A stretch of DNA of 64,000 nt from Shewanella mangrovisoli (lineage in GTDB: Bacteria; Pseudomonadota; Gammaproteobacteria; Enterobacterales; Shewanellaceae). The notes beneath the pieces are model-generated. The model saw nothing but the letters and a program-made list of their open reading frames with translations, searched no databases and was not told the origin of the DNA. The first letter of the stretch is position 1, and every line of letters begins with the position of its first letter. Position numbers and translations under genes: made by a program. Shown piece after piece: positions 1 to 12,007 of this stretch. The DNA is taken from positions 2,046,001 through 2,110,000 of the forward strand of contig NZ_CP080412.1 of NCBI RefSeq assembly GCF_019457635.1, written 5' to 3'.

Positions 1-313
1 TGGCTAAACCGCTGTTCGAACGGGTTAATTTACGTTCAAGCGCCAAAATGCCGACCAGATAGCGGGTGATTTCCACATCTTTTTGACTGCTGTCGCCCAG
101 TTGATTTAACACCAACTGATAACCTTTGTGCAGGGCAGCCTTGTCTTGATAGACATCGGCGGCGCTTTCAGGGTCGGTCACTAAAATAGTGTTTAAACTG
201 GCCGCCAGCTCATCAGTGTCACTCTCACCATGACGGGCTAAATGCTGAACTTGCGCAATGGCCTGCAGTATTCCTGCAAAGGCCATGGTGCGATTATGGA
301 GCTGCTCGTTCAC
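1..313 (-). CDS. hflD: HflD family protein (lysogenization regulator homologue), partial
   Basis: This is the N-terminal part of an HflD protein; the rest lies beyond the left edge of the window. It begins at a GTG at 313, three bases after the mnmA stop codon, with AGGA inside the mnmA tail as ribosome binding site. About 104 residues are visible, beginning [19 protein letters not shown]. In E. coli HflD is a membrane-peripheral helical protein that affects lambda lysogeny through CII, and its gene follows mnmA as here. The order hflD after mnmA and the opening sequence support the call. The ancestral cellular role of the family is not well defined. Confidence 0.85.
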   Translation of the reverse strand, partial: MNEQLHNRTMAFAGILQAIAQVQHLARHGESDTDELAASLNTILVTDPESAADVYQDKAALHKGYQLVLNQLGDSSQKDVEITRYLVGILALERKLTRSNSGLA

Positions 314-316
314 GGC

Positions 317-1435
317 TTATCCTCGGATCAGTTGATCGATAATTCCGCCACCTAGGCACACTTCGCCATCGTAGAATACCGCTGATTGGCCAGGGGTCAC
401 GGCGGCAACAGGCTCGTCAAACACCACCTTGAGGGTATTATCATCAAGATAGGTGAGGGTGCAGGGGATATCCTGCTGGCGGTAACGGGTTTTCACCACA
501 ATCTGGCTGCCTTCGGCGGGACCTTTGCGGTCGACCCAATGCAATTGATTGACGAGCATGCCGTTGGACATCAAACGCGGGTGATGCCCACCTTGGCCAA
601 CCACCAAGACATTACGTTTGAGATCTTTATCGACCACGTACCAAGGATCGTCATTGCTGTTTTTCATGCCACCAATGCCTAGACCTTTACGTTGGCCTAA
701 GGTGTGGTACATTAAGCCTTGGTGCTTGCCAATGATTTCGCCTTCGGCGGTTTCGATATTGCCCGGTTGCGCTGGTAAGTAATTGCCTAAGAACTCAGTG
801 AATTTACGCTCACCGATAAAGCAAATGCCAGTGCTGTCCTTTTTATCATGGGTAATTAAGCCCATTTTTTTAGCGATTTCACGCACTTCGTGCTTTTCGA
901 GTTCACCAACGGGGAACAGGCTCCGCGCCACTTGTTCATGGCTTAAGGTATACAGGAAGTAGCTCTGATCCTTATTGTTATCGACTCCGCGCAGCATTTG
1001 TGTGGTGCCATCGGCATTATCGCGGCGGCGCACATAGTGGCCCATGGCGATGTAGTCGGCATCGAGGATATCGTCGGCAAAGTCTAAAAAGGCTTTAAAT
1101 TTGATTTCTTTGTTGCACATGATGTCGGGGTTAGGGGTACGACCCGCCTTGTATTCGGCGAGGAAATACTCGAACACATTGTCCCAATATTCGGCGGCAA
1201 AGTTGACCGTGTGCAGTTTGATCCCAAGCTTGTCGCATACGGCTTGAGCATCCTTTAAATCTTCGGCGGCCGCGCAATACTCGTCGTTGTCATCTTCTTC
1301 CCAGTTCTTCATGAAAAGGCCTTCAACCTGATAGCCTTGCTGCATAAGCAAATAGGCTGAAACAGATGAATCAACACCGCCGGACATGCCGACAATGACT
1401 TTTTTTCCTGTATGAGTGGGTTCGATTGATGTCAT
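317..1435 (-). CDS. mnmA: tRNA-specific 2-thiouridylase MnmA
   Basis: MnmA adds sulfur to C2 of wobble U34 in the tRNAs for Lys, Glu and Gln, using ATP and persulfide sulfur passed from the TusE relay. The ATP pyrophosphatase PP-loop SGGVDSS lies at residues 18-24. The two catalytic cysteines sit in MCNKEIKF and TGICFIG. I chose the ATG at 1435 (372 aa), because the usual family N-terminus begins [12 protein letters not shown]. An in-frame extension to 1552 adds 39 residues that look non-coding. The gene is followed by hflD after three bases, so the two are probably co-transcribed. Confidence 0.95.
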   Translation of the reverse strand: MTSIEPTHTGKKVIVGMSGGVDSSVSAYLLMQQGYQVEGLFMKNWEEDDNDEYCAAAEDLKDAQAVCDKLGIKLHTVNFAAEYWDNVFEYFLAEYKAGRTPNPDIMCNKEIKFKAFLDFADDILDADYIAMGHYVRRRDNADGTTQMLRGVDNNKDQSYFLYTLSHEQVARSLFPVGELEKHEVREIAKKMGLITHDKKDSTGICFIGERKFTEFLGNYLPAQPGNIETAEGEIIGKHQGLMYHTLGQRKGLGIGGMKNSNDDPWYVVDKDLKRNVLVVGQGGHHPRLMSNGMLVNQLHWVDRKGPAEGSQIVVKTRYRQQDIPCTLTYLDDNTLKVVFDEPVAAVTPGQSAVFYDGEVCLGGGIIDQLIRG

Positions 1436-1656
1436 AGATCCTAAAAACCATTGAGTATATGTATTGGTTAGCCGTGAGGATGACTCACCTTGGTGGGTCA
1501 CGCTCACGTTAAAATCTGCGTCTTCGCTTAGACTGTGTTTGATGGCAGACAAGCGGGCGATTCATCGAGCGAGTGTTTGCTAAAACAGCGCTTAAATGCC
1601 GTGTTGAATCGCGAATTTACGCGGGGGCGTATTCTATCACGCCTTGTCGCTTGGGG

Positions 1657-2187
1657 CTATCTTTGACATCCCGTCAGACGCTGACTATTGAGTAATTCGA
1701 GGGAATAGGTTTGCCCCTGTTGCTGTTGATGGCGGTAATCCTTAAGGCAATCGAGCACCAATGGGCTACGAAGCTGTTGCGTTTTGGCTTCGATTTGCTC
1801 AAAGCTCAGCCAATGGGCGGCATCAATATCCGCATCCTGTGGTTGTGAGGGGAGCAGTGCATCGACTTGTACGAAAAAGGTAAAGCGCACAAAAGCGAGG
1901 GCGTCACTGGCACTAAACTGATAAATCCCCACTAAACCCTGTGGCTCAAGATTAAGCCCAGTTTCTTCGAGCACTTCACGTTTACAGGCTTGGATCAGAC
2001 TCTCATTCGCTTCTAAATGTCCGGCGGGCTGGTTATAGCGCTGCTCGCCATCAATCCACTCTTCTACCAACAGATACTTATCTTCGGTAGGAGCGTGGAT
2101 AATACAGGCCACAGTCACATTGGGTTTGTATCTGAGTTTTTCTGCCACGCTAATCACCTCATTATTGTTGGCTGGATACAGTGACAT
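1657..2187 (-). CDS. nudJ: NudJ-like Nudix phosphatase
   Basis: This is a Nudix hydrolase of 176 aa. The Nudix box spans residues 56-78, opening GHLEANE and continuing REVLEETGL, so every metal-binding position is present. Strong resemblance to E. coli NudJ (KPNVTVACIIHA; NQPAGHLEA) suggests hydrolysis of nucleoside di- and triphosphates and of HMP-pyrophosphate. The N-terminus carries about 20 residues more than E. coli NudJ, so an internal start near residue 15-20 is possible. The gene lies between rluE and mnmA as in E. coli, although a 221-bp gap separates it from mnmA. Confidence 0.88.
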   Translation of the reverse strand: MSLYPANNNEVISVAEKLRYKPNVTVACIIHAPTEDKYLLVEEWIDGEQRYNQPAGHLEANESLIQACKREVLEETGLNLEPQGLVGIYQFSASDALAFVRFTFFVQVDALLPSQPQDADIDAAHWLSFEQIEAKTQQLRSPLVLDCLKDYRHQQQQGQTYSLELLNSQRLTGCQR

Positions 2188-2217
2188 CCTGTTTATTGTA
2201 TTCGTAGTGTTGTTAAA

Positions 2218-3030
2218 TCATTCTGCCTTTTGAGTCACTTGGATGCATTTATGCTCACCCGTGGCTAAATCATCTAGACTCCATTGGCCTATTTTATAAC
2301 GAATGAGTCTTAAGGTTGGAAAACCAATATGGGCCGTCATCCGCCGAACTTGGCGATTGCGTCCTTCATGGATTTGAATTTCCAGCCAAGTGGTAGGGAT
2401 GTTTTTTCGCTCACGGATCGGCGGATTACGCGGCCAAACATTCGGCGTCGCCATAATGCTGACCTTCGCAGGGAGTGTCATACCATCTTTTAATTCAACC
2501 CCTTGGCGCAATTTTGCTAAATCTGCTTCCGTGGGTTCTCCCTCGACTTGCACCCAATAGGTTTTAAAGGTTTTCTTTTTCGGCTCAGTGAGTTTGGCCT
2601 GAAGTTGACCGTCGTTGGTGAGGAGTAACAAGCCTTCACTGTCGCGATCCAATCGTCCTGCGGCGTACACTCCCGGAATAGGGATGTAATCCTTTAAGGT
2701 TTTGCGGCCTTGCTCATCGGTAAATTGGCATAGCACATCGAACGGCTTATTAAATAAGACGATCATCGGCTCGCCTTGGGGTTTTGTGCGTGCAGCCGTT
2801 GAGCGCTGCTGCGGGCGAGGCTTGGCGCCGCTGCGCTCAGCACTGTTTCGCTTGGCACTGTATCTCTCAGAATTAGCCCCTTGCTGTAAACTTGGCTTGG
2901 CATTCTTGGCGAAGGTATGGGGTTTCTTGGCGCTATTGCGGTTATCCACCGGATTGGTGCGCCCTGTAGCGGGGCGTTTGCCGCTGGCGCGTGGGCTGGA
3001 TGCGGTTGCTGGCGTGCTGTTTTTGTTCAT
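2218..3030 (-). CDS. rluE: 23S rRNA pseudouridine synthase RluE
   Basis: RluE isomerises U2457 (E. coli numbering) in 23S rRNA to pseudouridine. The RsuA/RluB/E/F catalytic motif [17 protein letters not shown] starts near residue 125, with D128 the expected nucleophile. The conserved stretches [10 protein letters not shown] and [13 protein letters not shown] match RluE. Residues 1-85 form a basic, low-complexity extension rich in Lys, Arg, Ala and Ser, longer than in E. coli and probably disordered and RNA-binding. The chosen ATG lacks a clear Shine-Dalgarno sequence. The gene lies back to back with icd, the same placement as in E. coli. Confidence 0.92.
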   Translation of the reverse strand: MNKNSTPATASSPRASGKRPATGRTNPVDNRNSAKKPHTFAKNAKPSLQQGANSERYSAKRNSAERSGAKPRPQQRSTAARTKPQGEPMIVLFNKPFDVLCQFTDEQGRKTLKDYIPIPGVYAAGRLDRDSEGLLLLTNDGQLQAKLTEPKKKTFKTYWVQVEGEPTEADLAKLRQGVELKDGMTLPAKVSIMATPNVWPRNPPIRERKNIPTTWLEIQIHEGRNRQVRRMTAHIGFPTLRLIRYKIGQWSLDDLATGEHKCIQVTQKAE

Positions 3031-5606
<2,576 letters not shown>

Positions 5607-5636
5607 CGATTTATCGTTAACTTAGCATTAATACTG

Positions 5637-5662
5637 AAAAGGCCTGCATTGCAGGCCTTTTT
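5637..5662 (+). terminator. intrinsic terminator after icd
   Basis: The stem GGCCTGC/GCAGGCC with a three-base loop is flanked by AAAA on the left and TTTTT on the right. It lies 31 bases after the icd stop codon and could work in both directions. Confidence 0.9.
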
Positions 5663-5703
5663 ATCACATTCAATCTTCAAGAAAGCTATTAATCGCCCAA
5701 TAA

Positions 5704-5730
5704 AAAGGCAGGGATATAATCCCTGCCTTT
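5704..5730 (-). terminator. intrinsic terminator after cspD
   Basis: An 11-bp perfect stem, AAAGGCAGGGA with TCCCTGCCTTT and a TATAA loop, is followed on the minus strand by TT as part of a TTTTT run. It lies 24 bases past the cspD stop. Confidence 0.88.
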
Positions 5731-5753
5731 TAGATCATTGGCCTCACCAAACG

Positions 5754-5960
5754 TTATTTTGTTGGTGAAATGGCTGAAGCGTGCATTCCTTTTGGACCCT
5801 GTTCTACTTCAAATTGAACTGGTTGGCCTGCTTTTAGAGTTCTATAGCCTTCCATTTCAATGGTAGAATAGTGTGCAAAAACGTCCTCGCCACCTTGATC
5901 AGGGCAAATAAACCCGAATCCTTTGGCGTTGTTGAACCATTTAACAGTTCCGCTTGCCAT
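5754..5960 (-). CDS. cspD: cold-shock-domain protein CspD
   Basis: This single 68-aa cold shock domain carries RNP1 (KGFGFI) and RNP2 (VFAHY). It matches E. coli CspD along most of its length ([20 protein letters not shown] at the start). CspD binds single-stranded nucleic acid and inhibits replication in stationary phase or nutrient-limited E. coli; it is not cold-induced there. The gene is divergent from clpS, as in E. coli. E. coli CspD is itself a Lon substrate, so its proximity to protease genes reflects shared chromosomal order and does not establish a direct substrate link. Confidence 0.93.
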   Translation of the reverse strand: MASGTVKWFNNAKGFGFICPDQGGEDVFAHYSTIEMEGYRTLKAGQPVQFEVEQGPKGMHASAISPTK

Positions 5961-6153
5961 ACTTCCACTTCCTTCTGTTGTCTACTTACCAGTAAGATAG
6001 TAAAACCTGTATAGACGGGATTGTTTCACCGTCTGAGCTACAGAATGTAAGGAGTAAAAGCGGAAGTCAAGCTAAAATTAACAAAGAGGTAACAATTAAT
6101 TAATTTGAAGATAGCAATTGGAAGAGGCCAACACGAGAGGCTAGTATTAAAAA

Positions 6154-6462
6154 ATGGGTAAGACAGGAAACATAGAACACGTTGAAGAGCGTGTGGAATC
6201 TGAGTTAATGCCACCTTCGATGTATAAGGTGATCCTCAATAATGACGATTACACTCCAATGGATTTTGTGATCGAAGTGCTGCAAATCTTCTTTCGCAAG
6301 AATGAGCAGGAAGCCACAGATATCATGTTGACTATTCATCACCAGGGAAAGGGTATCTGCGGGATTTTCCCCTACGGCATTGCAGAAACTAAGGTGATAC
6401 AAGTAAATCAATTTGCAAGACAAAACCAACATCCGTTACTGTGTTCGTTAGAGAAGGCTTAA
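6154..6462 (+). CDS. clpS: ClpS, N-degron adaptor of ClpAP
   Basis: ClpS binds proteins with destabilising N-terminal residues (Leu, Phe, Tyr, Trp) and hands them to ClpA. The 102-aa protein has the flexible N-terminal extension followed by the ClpS fold. The pocket motif [12 protein letters not shown] and the HHQGKGICG segment supply the Asn, Asp and His residues known to grip the substrate alpha-amino group. clpA starts 42 bases downstream and the two are probably one transcript. With bpt and aat nearby, the full bacterial N-degron pathway lies in about 5 kb. Confidence 0.95.
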   Translation: MGKTGNIEHVEERVESELMPPSMYKVILNNDDYTPMDFVIEVLQIFFRKNEQEATDIMLTIHHQGKGICGIFPYGIAETKVIQVNQFARQNQHPLLCSLEKA

Positions 6463-6504
6463 CCGCGCTTACTCTGTTGTCAGTTGTTAATTTTGGGGGT
6501 GCTT

Positions 6505-8772
6505 ATGCTGAACAAAGATCTGGAAGTCACCTTAAATCTGGCGTTTCAGCAAGCCAGAGAGGCACGTCACGAGTATATGACAGTTGAACATCTGTTATTG
6601 GCTCTGATCGACAACCCTGCGGCTCAAGAAGCGCTAATCGCCTGTGGAGCGAATTTAGATAAACTCAGAGATGAAGTAGCAAGCTTTATCCAACAAACCA
6701 CCCCAATCATTGCAGATATGGATGATGATAAAGAGACCCAGCCAACGCTTGGGTTTCAGCGGGTGCTGCAACGCGCCGTTTTCCATGTGCAGTCTTCGGG
6801 CCGCAATGAAGTCACTGGTGCCAATGTGCTGGTGGCCATTTTCAGTGAGCAAGAATCCCAAGCCGTGTATCTGCTGCGTCGCAGCGACATCAGCCGTTTA
6901 GATGTGGTGAACTATATTTCCCATGGTTTTTCAAAAAATGAGGACAGCGACGCCCATCAAGATCACGAACGCATCGAAGATCAAGCCGAAGCGGGTGAAG
7001 AGCGCAGCATGTTGTCGCAGTTTGCGAGCAATCTAAACCAGCTTGCAAAACAAGGGATTATCGATCCACTCATCGGCCGCGATCAAGAAATAGAGCGGGC
7101 AATTCAAACCCTATGCCGTCGCCGTAAAAATAATCCGCTGTTAGTGGGTGAAGCGGGCGTGGGTAAAACTGCGATTGCTGAAGGCTTAGCCTATCGAATC
7201 GTTAATAATCAAGTGCCAGAGGTGATGTCGCAGGCGACGGTTTATTCCCTTGACTTAGGCTCCTTGCTTGCTGGCACTAAATACCGTGGCGATTTCGAAA
7301 AACGTTTCAAGAGTCTGCTTAAGGAGCTTAGCGCCGATAAGCACGCTATTTTATTTATCGATGAAATTCACACCATCATTGGTGCGGGTGCCGCATCGGG
7401 TGGGGTGATGGATGCGTCGAACCTGCTTAAGCCGTTATTATCGAGCGGTAACTTGCGTTGCATGGGCTCGACCACCTTCCAAGAATATCAAAGTATTTTT
7501 GAGAAGGACCGCGCATTGGCGCGTCGTTTCCAAAAGGTTGATATCAATGAGCCTTCAGTGGCCGAAACCACGAAAATTCTGATGGGGCTCAAGGCCAAGT
7601 ACGAAGAGTACCACGGGGTGCGTTATACCCAAGCGGCGATTAACAGCGCGGCTGAGCTGTCGGCAAAACACATCAATGACCGGCATTTACCCGATAAAGC
7701 CATCGATGTGATCGATGAGGCGGGTGCGCGCATGGCCATGTTGCCACAGAGCAAACGTAAGAAAACCATAGGTCAGGCCGAGATTGAAACCATAGTGGCT
7801 AAGATTGCTCGGATCCCAGAAAAATCTGTCTCTGCTACCGACAAAGACTTACTGCGTAATCTTGATCGCAATCTCAAGATGGTGGTCTTTGGTCAAGATA
7901 AGGCGATTGAGTCCTTAAGTTCGGCGATTCGCTTATCACGCAGTGGGTTAGGTACCGATAAAAAGCCTGTGGGCAGCTTCTTATTTGCGGGACCAACTGG
8001 GGTCGGTAAGACAGAAGTTACCAATCAGTTAGCCAGTTGCCTTGGCATGAAGTTGGTGCGCTTTGATATGTCTGAGTACATGGAAAGCCATACGGTTTCT
8101 CGCTTAATTGGTGCGCCTCCAGGTTATGTGGGCTACGACCAAGGTGGCTTACTTACAGATGCTGTGATTAAGAATCCCCATTGCGTGGTGCTGCTCGATG
8201 AAATTGAGAAGGCTCACCCCGATGTTTATAACCTGTTGCTGCAAGTCATGGATCACGGCACCTTGACCGATAACAACGGCCGCAAGGCGGATTTTAGGCA
8301 TGTCACCTTAGTGATGACGACAAACGCAGGGGTTCAGGAAACGATCCGTAAGTCCATTGGCTTTACTCAGCAGGATCATACCCAAGATGCCCTGTCGGAA
8401 ATCAACCGGGTCTTTTCGCCAGAGTTCCGTAATCGCTTAGATTCCATCATTTGGTTCAACCATTTAGACATGACTATCATTGCCAAAGTGGTGGATAAAT
8501 TCTTGGTGGAATTGCAGGCGCAATTGGATGCGAAGCATGTGGTGCTTGAAGTCAGCGATGAAGCTAGAACCTTACTCGCCGAGAAAGGCTATGATAAGAG
8601 CATGGGCGCGCGGCCAATGGCCCGTGTGGTGACAGAGCTTATCAAACGTCCGTTAGCGGATGAAATCCTCTTCGGTGAGCTTGAGCATGGCGGTATTGCC
8701 CATGTTGATGCGAAGGAAGGGGAAATCGTTATCCACACCGAACGGCATGAGAAGAGTACCAGCAAAGCGTAA
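6505..8772 (+). CDS. clpA: ClpA, AAA+ unfoldase of the ClpAP protease
   Basis: ClpA is a hexameric ATPase that unfolds substrates and threads them into ClpP. The 755-aa protein has the N-terminal ClpS-binding repeat domain (about 1-145), a first AAA module with Walker A GEAGVGKT and Walker B LFIDEIHT, and a second with GPTGVGKT and LLDEIEKAHPDVYN. The ClpP-docking loop reads KSIGFTQQD, giving IGF where E. coli ClpA has IGL. I chose the ATG at 6505, with GGGGGT just upstream, giving MLNKDLEVTLNLAF. A TTG at 6484 would add seven residues. A terminator follows at 8790. Confidence 0.96.
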   Translation: MLNKDLEVTLNLAFQQAREARHEYMTVEHLLLALIDNPAAQEALIACGANLDKLRDEVASFIQQTTPIIADMDDDKETQPTLGFQRVLQRAVFHVQSSGRNEVTGANVLVAIFSEQESQAVYLLRRSDISRLDVVNYISHGFSKNEDSDAHQDHERIEDQAEAGEERSMLSQFASNLNQLAKQGIIDPLIGRDQEIERAIQTLCRRRKNNPLLVGEAGVGKTAIAEGLAYRIVNNQVPEVMSQATVYSLDLGSLLAGTKYRGDFEKRFKSLLKELSADKHAILFIDEIHTIIGAGAASGGVMDASNLLKPLLSSGNLRCMGSTTFQEYQSIFEKDRALARRFQKVDINEPSVAETTKILMGLKAKYEEYHGVRYTQAAINSAAELSAKHINDRHLPDKAIDVIDEAGARMAMLPQSKRKKTIGQAEIETIVAKIARIPEKSVSATDKDLLRNLDRNLKMVVFGQDKAIESLSSAIRLSRSGLGTDKKPVGSFLFAGPTGVGKTEVTNQLASCLGMKLVRFDMSEYMESHTVSRLIGAPPGYVGYDQGGLLTDAVIKNPHCVVLLDEIEKAHPDVYNLLLQVMDHGTLTDNNGRKADFRHVTLVMTTNAGVQETIRKSIGFTQQDHTQDALSEINRVFSPEFRNRLDSIIWFNHLDMTIIAKVVDKFLVELQAQLDAKHVVLEVSDEARTLLAEKGYDKSMGARPMARVVTELIKRPLADEILFGELEHGGIAHVDAKEGEIVIHTERHEKSTSKA

Positions 8773-8789
8773 ATGCTTTGAAAACCAAT

Positions 8790-8817
8790 AAAAATGGCTG
8801 CAATTGCAGCCATTTTT
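8790..8817 (+). terminator. intrinsic terminator after clpA
   Basis: A 12-bp perfect stem, AAAAATGGCTGC with GCAGCCATTTTT and an AATT loop, lies 17 bases after the clpA stop codon and ends in a T-run. Confidence 0.9.
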
Positions 8818-8833
8818 CTGATCTTTCGCCAAC

Positions 8834-8860
8834 AAAAAAACCCGGCCTCGCCGGGTTTTT
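8834..8860 (-). terminator. intrinsic terminator after infA
   Basis: The stem ACCCGGC/GCCGGGT around CTC has a seven-base T-run on the minus strand side. It lies just downstream of infA. The T-run on the plus side (TTTTT) would also let it back up the clpA terminator. Confidence 0.88.
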
Positions 8861-8876
8861 CAACTAAGGGGTACTA

Positions 8877-9098
<222 letters not shown>

Positions 9099-9177
9099 TT
9101 AGTTATCCCATTAGCCTTCGAATATAAAAAACGGGCGTATCATGCCGCAAATTCACCTTGCTGTAAAGGGGAAGTGC

Positions 9178-9894
9178 CTAGCAAACTTGGGAATACTCCC
9201 AGCCTTGGGGGGTTAAAATCTGATAAGGGCGGTATAAGCGCTTGTAGGACATTTTTCGATTGGCATCAATTTGATACCCGAGATACAGAAATTCTTTATC
9301 CTGTAATTTTGCTAAGCGGCACTGGAGTAAAATCAGCAGTGAGCCAAGGGAGCGGCGTTCTTCGTCGGGGTCAAAATAACTGTAAATGGCCGACAAACTG
9401 TTGGGGAGTGTATCTGTCACGGCAACCGCTAAAAGTCGATTACCATCATAGACTTCGATAAAGGTTGGCGGTAGCCAATGGCAAAATAAGAACTGCTCAT
9501 ACTGCGATTTACTCGGGGGGAACATGGGACCATCGAAGTGGCGTTCACGGATGTATTTTTCATACAGGGCATATTGGGCCTCGGTATGTTCAGAGGTAAG
9601 ACGCCAAGTTAAATCGCGGTTATGGGCTAAGGTGCGTTTTTGCCGTTTAGAAGGCATAAACTCATTAATCGGCAGACGAATCGGCTGGCAGGCACTGCAA
9701 CGAGGACAGCGCGGTTTATAGATGGCGCTGCCACTGCGGCGAAACCCTATGGCTAATAGGCGATCAAATAAAATTGGGTCGAGTGTTTCCTCTTGGATCA
9801 CCAACAGTTGTTCTTGCTGTCCATCCAGATAACTGCAGGGAAAGATTTGGCTGATCCCAATAGCGATGGGCGTGTTACTTGCGTTAGAGTTCAA
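9178..9894 (-). CDS. bpt: aspartate/glutamate leucyltransferase Bpt
   Basis: Bpt transfers Leu from leucyl-tRNA to proteins that begin with Asp or Glu, making them ClpS/ClpAP substrates. It resembles eukaryotic arginyltransferases (ATE family). The [14 protein letters not shown] cysteine cluster and the GFRRSG segment support the call. I chose the TTG at 9894 (238 aa, starting MNSNASNTP), because GAGGT sits five bases upstream; a GTG at 9906 would add four residues. The start lies inside the last codons of aat (11-bp overlap), so translation is probably coupled to aat. Confidence 0.92.
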   Translation of the reverse strand: MNSNASNTPIAIGISQIFPCSYLDGQQEQLLVIQEETLDPILFDRLLAIGFRRSGSAIYKPRCPRCSACQPIRLPINEFMPSKRQKRTLAHNRDLTWRLTSEHTEAQYALYEKYIRERHFDGPMFPPSKSQYEQFLFCHWLPPTFIEVYDGNRLLAVAVTDTLPNSLSAIYSYFDPDEERRSLGSLLILLQCRLAKLQDKEFLYLGYQIDANRKMSYKRLYRPYQILTPQGWEYSQVC

Positions 9895-10594
9895 GTGTGA
9901 CCTCACTTGGTATCCAAGCCGCAGGGTTGACTGGCTTATCCCTAAACTGAGTTAAGAGTTGAATAAAATCAACGCGCTTCACCGATTTGGCACCTAAGCT
10001 CTCAAGGTGGGGATTCATCACCTGAGCGTCAATCAGTTTAAAATTCATTTTGATTAGATGCTGTTGCAACACCGCCATGGCCGCCTTGGATGCGTTAGTT
10101 TCGCGATGGAACATGGATTCTCCGCAAAAGACTTGGCCGATGGCAATGCCATAAAGGCCGCCAATTAAACGCTCGCCGTGCCAGACCTCGACGGAATGGG
10201 CATGGCCATTATGGTGTAACTCGCGATAAGCCATTTGAATTTCATGGGTTATCCAAGTGCCGGCTTGTTTACGCCGAGGTTGAGCACAACCCGCCATTAC
10301 ATCGGTAAAGGCATGGTTGATGGTGAAACGCCAAGGCTGTTTTTTTAAATATTTTCGTAAACTGGTGCTGATATTCACTTGGCCAGGAATAAAAATGGCG
10401 CGGGGATCCGGTGACCACCACAAAATGGGATCGTCGGCGTTAAACCAAGGAAAAATACCATGATAATAGGCGGTCAATAAACGTTCAGGGCGAAGGTCAC
10501 CGCCTATCGCCAATAAACCGTTTGGATCGGTTAGGGCGAGTTCGGGCGAAGGAAAAGCTTCAAATTCGTGATTCAGAAAAGACAGTGAGTTCAC
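9884..10594 (-). CDS. aat: leucyl/phenylalanyl-tRNA-protein transferase Aat
   Basis: Aat adds Leu or Phe from aminoacyl-tRNA to proteins with N-terminal Arg or Lys, creating primary N-degrons for ClpS. The 236-aa sequence contains the family blocks [25 protein letters not shown] and CGESMFHRE. Its 3' end overlaps bpt, so the two transferases of the N-degron pathway form an operon. The start at 10594 faces the divergent gene at 10649 across 54 bases, so both promoters are compact. Confidence 0.95.
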   Translation of the reverse strand: MNSLSFLNHEFEAFPSPELALTDPNGLLAIGGDLRPERLLTAYYHGIFPWFNADDPILWWSPDPRAIFIPGQVNISTSLRKYLKKQPWRFTINHAFTDVMAGCAQPRRKQAGTWITHEIQMAYRELHHNGHAHSVEVWHGERLIGGLYGIAIGQVFCGESMFHRETNASKAAMAVLQQHLIKMNFKLIDAQVMNPHLESLGAKSVKRVDFIQLLTQFRDKPVNPAAWIPSEVTLEL

Positions 10595-10648
10595 AATTGC
10601 GTATGATTCAGTAATAGACCCTTATATTAAGTTAGCGGAAATTCGGAT

Positions 10649-11119
10649 ATGTGGAAACCTACACTAGCGAGCTTTATGTTTATTTGTGCTTTAGTGATTT
10701 CTCCCGTGCAAGCAGGCTACGATCGTAATCAGGCAGTGCCGGTCGAAAAAGTCCTCTATGGCGATATCAACTCGGTACGAAATATCACCGAAACTCAATT
10801 GATTGAAGACAGAAACCAAGGTTGGAAAACCTTTGGTGGCGCCTTAGCGGGTGGGGTGATTGGGCATCAATTTGGTGGCGGCTCAGGCCAAGATATCGCG
10901 ACAGTCTTGGGGGCGTTGATTGGTGCTGGTGTTGGTAATCGCTATGGCAGTGGCACTACGGTGCAATCACTTAAGCTAGTGGAGCTGATGATCACTCAGG
11001 AAGATGGCACGCAAGTCATGGTGATCCAAGATTATGATCCCGGCATGGTGTTCAATGTGGGAGATAGGGTACGTGTGGTGTACCTGCAAGGTGGGGTTCG
11101 CGTTGATTTAGCCATGTGA
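10649..11119 (+). CDS. glycine-zipper 2TM-domain envelope protein
   Basis: This 156-aa protein has a Sec signal peptide (residues 1-22, cleavage likely after PVQA). There is no lipobox cysteine. Residues about 65-105 form a Gly-rich zipper, with GGALAGGVIGHQFGGGSGQD and then GALIGAGVGNRYG, the Rick_17kDa/glycine zipper 2TM type also found in SlyB-like outer membrane proteins. A C-terminal beta-rich region follows. The molecular role of this type is unclear; envelope integrity is the usual suggestion. It is monocistronic and divergent from aat. Confidence 0.8.
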   Translation: MWKPTLASFMFICALVISPVQAGYDRNQAVPVEKVLYGDINSVRNITETQLIEDRNQGWKTFGGALAGGVIGHQFGGGSGQDIATVLGALIGAGVGNRYGSGTTVQSLKLVELMITQEDGTQVMVIQDYDPGMVFNVGDRVRVVYLQGGVRVDLAM

Positions 11120-11179
11120 TAAAGTACAAACTTAAGCGTAACTGCCTATAATCAATAAAAAAGTGTAAACGGTGATAGA

Positions 11180-11932
11180 ATGACACGGACAGAATTAACC
11201 CAATATTTAGCCGATTTTTTGCGCGTATCGGCCTTTAAAGATTACGCCCCGAATGGGTTACAGGTTGAAGGGAAAGCAGAGATCCGCACCATAGTGACAG
11301 GTGTGACGGCATGCCAAGCGTTAATTGATGAAGCGATCCGCCTCAAAGCCGATGCGATTTTGGTTCACCATGGCTTTTTCTGGAAGAGTGAACCTGAGGT
11401 GATCACCGGCATGAAGCAGCGCCGGATCAAAGCCTTACTCGCCCATGATATCAACTTGTTCGGCTATCACTTGCCCTTAGATGCTCATCCTATGCTGGGT
11501 AACAATGCTACACTCGGCCGCAAACTTGGGATCCTCGATGCCGAAGCGGTTGAAGATGTGGCGCAGGGGCTCGTATGGCGTGGCAAACTGGATTTACCTG
11601 TCAGTGCCAGTGAATTTGCCGCGACCTTAGGTGAGGTGCTCGGTAGAACGCCACTGCATATTGGTGAAAGTTCGGATGAAATCCAGCACTTAGCTTGGTG
11701 TACAGGCGGTGCTCAGGATTATATCGATATTGCCGCAAGCCTTGGGGTCGATGCGTTTATCAGTGGCGAAGTGTCCGAGCGAACATTCCACAGTGCGGTG
11801 GAGCAGGGTATTCACTATTATGCTGCGGGTCACCATGCGACCGAGCGTTTTGGTATTGAGTCGCTTGGGCGTCATCTCGCCCGCGAGTTTAATTTAGTGC
11901 ACCATTTTGTGGATATCGCTAACCCAGTCTAA
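11180..11932 (+). CDS. Nif3-like dinuclear metal-centre protein (YbgI family)
   Basis: This 250-aa protein belongs to the Nif3/YbgI (DUF34) family, which forms a toroidal hexamer with a two-metal site. The metal-binding motifs are LVHHGFFWKSE near residue 63 and AAGHHATERFG near residue 215. The conserved DYAPNGLQVEG lies near the N-terminus. E. coli YbgI has been assigned roles from GTP cyclohydrolase-like activity to metal chaperoning, and none is settled. A good hairpin terminator follows, so the gene probably forms its own unit. Confidence 0.9.
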   Translation: MTRTELTQYLADFLRVSAFKDYAPNGLQVEGKAEIRTIVTGVTACQALIDEAIRLKADAILVHHGFFWKSEPEVITGMKQRRIKALLAHDINLFGYHLPLDAHPMLGNNATLGRKLGILDAEAVEDVAQGLVWRGKLDLPVSASEFAATLGEVLGRTPLHIGESSDEIQHLAWCTGGAQDYIDIAASLGVDAFISGEVSERTFHSAVEQGIHYYAAGHHATERFGIESLGRHLAREFNLVHHFVDIANPV

Positions 11933-11960
11933 TGGGTGACTTTACGATATTCAGTAAATG

Positions 11961-11983
11961 AAAGGCGAGCCATGCTCGCCTTT
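11961..11983 (+). terminator. intrinsic terminator after the Nif3-like gene
   Basis: A ten-base perfect stem, AAAGGCGAGC with GCTCGCCTTT and a CAT loop, is followed by TGTCTT. It may also serve the convergent carrier gene at 12008, as the opposite side is AT-containing but lacks a long T-run. Confidence 0.82.
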
Positions 11984-12007
11984 GTCTTATGTAAATTACC
12001 CCTCAGT

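Noticed and set aside
8773..8876. tRNA-Ser (serW) between clpA and infA, as in E. coli
   Set aside because: The gap holds only two terminator hairpins and no tRNA fold. A tRNA-Ser with anticodon GGA is found at 57866 instead.
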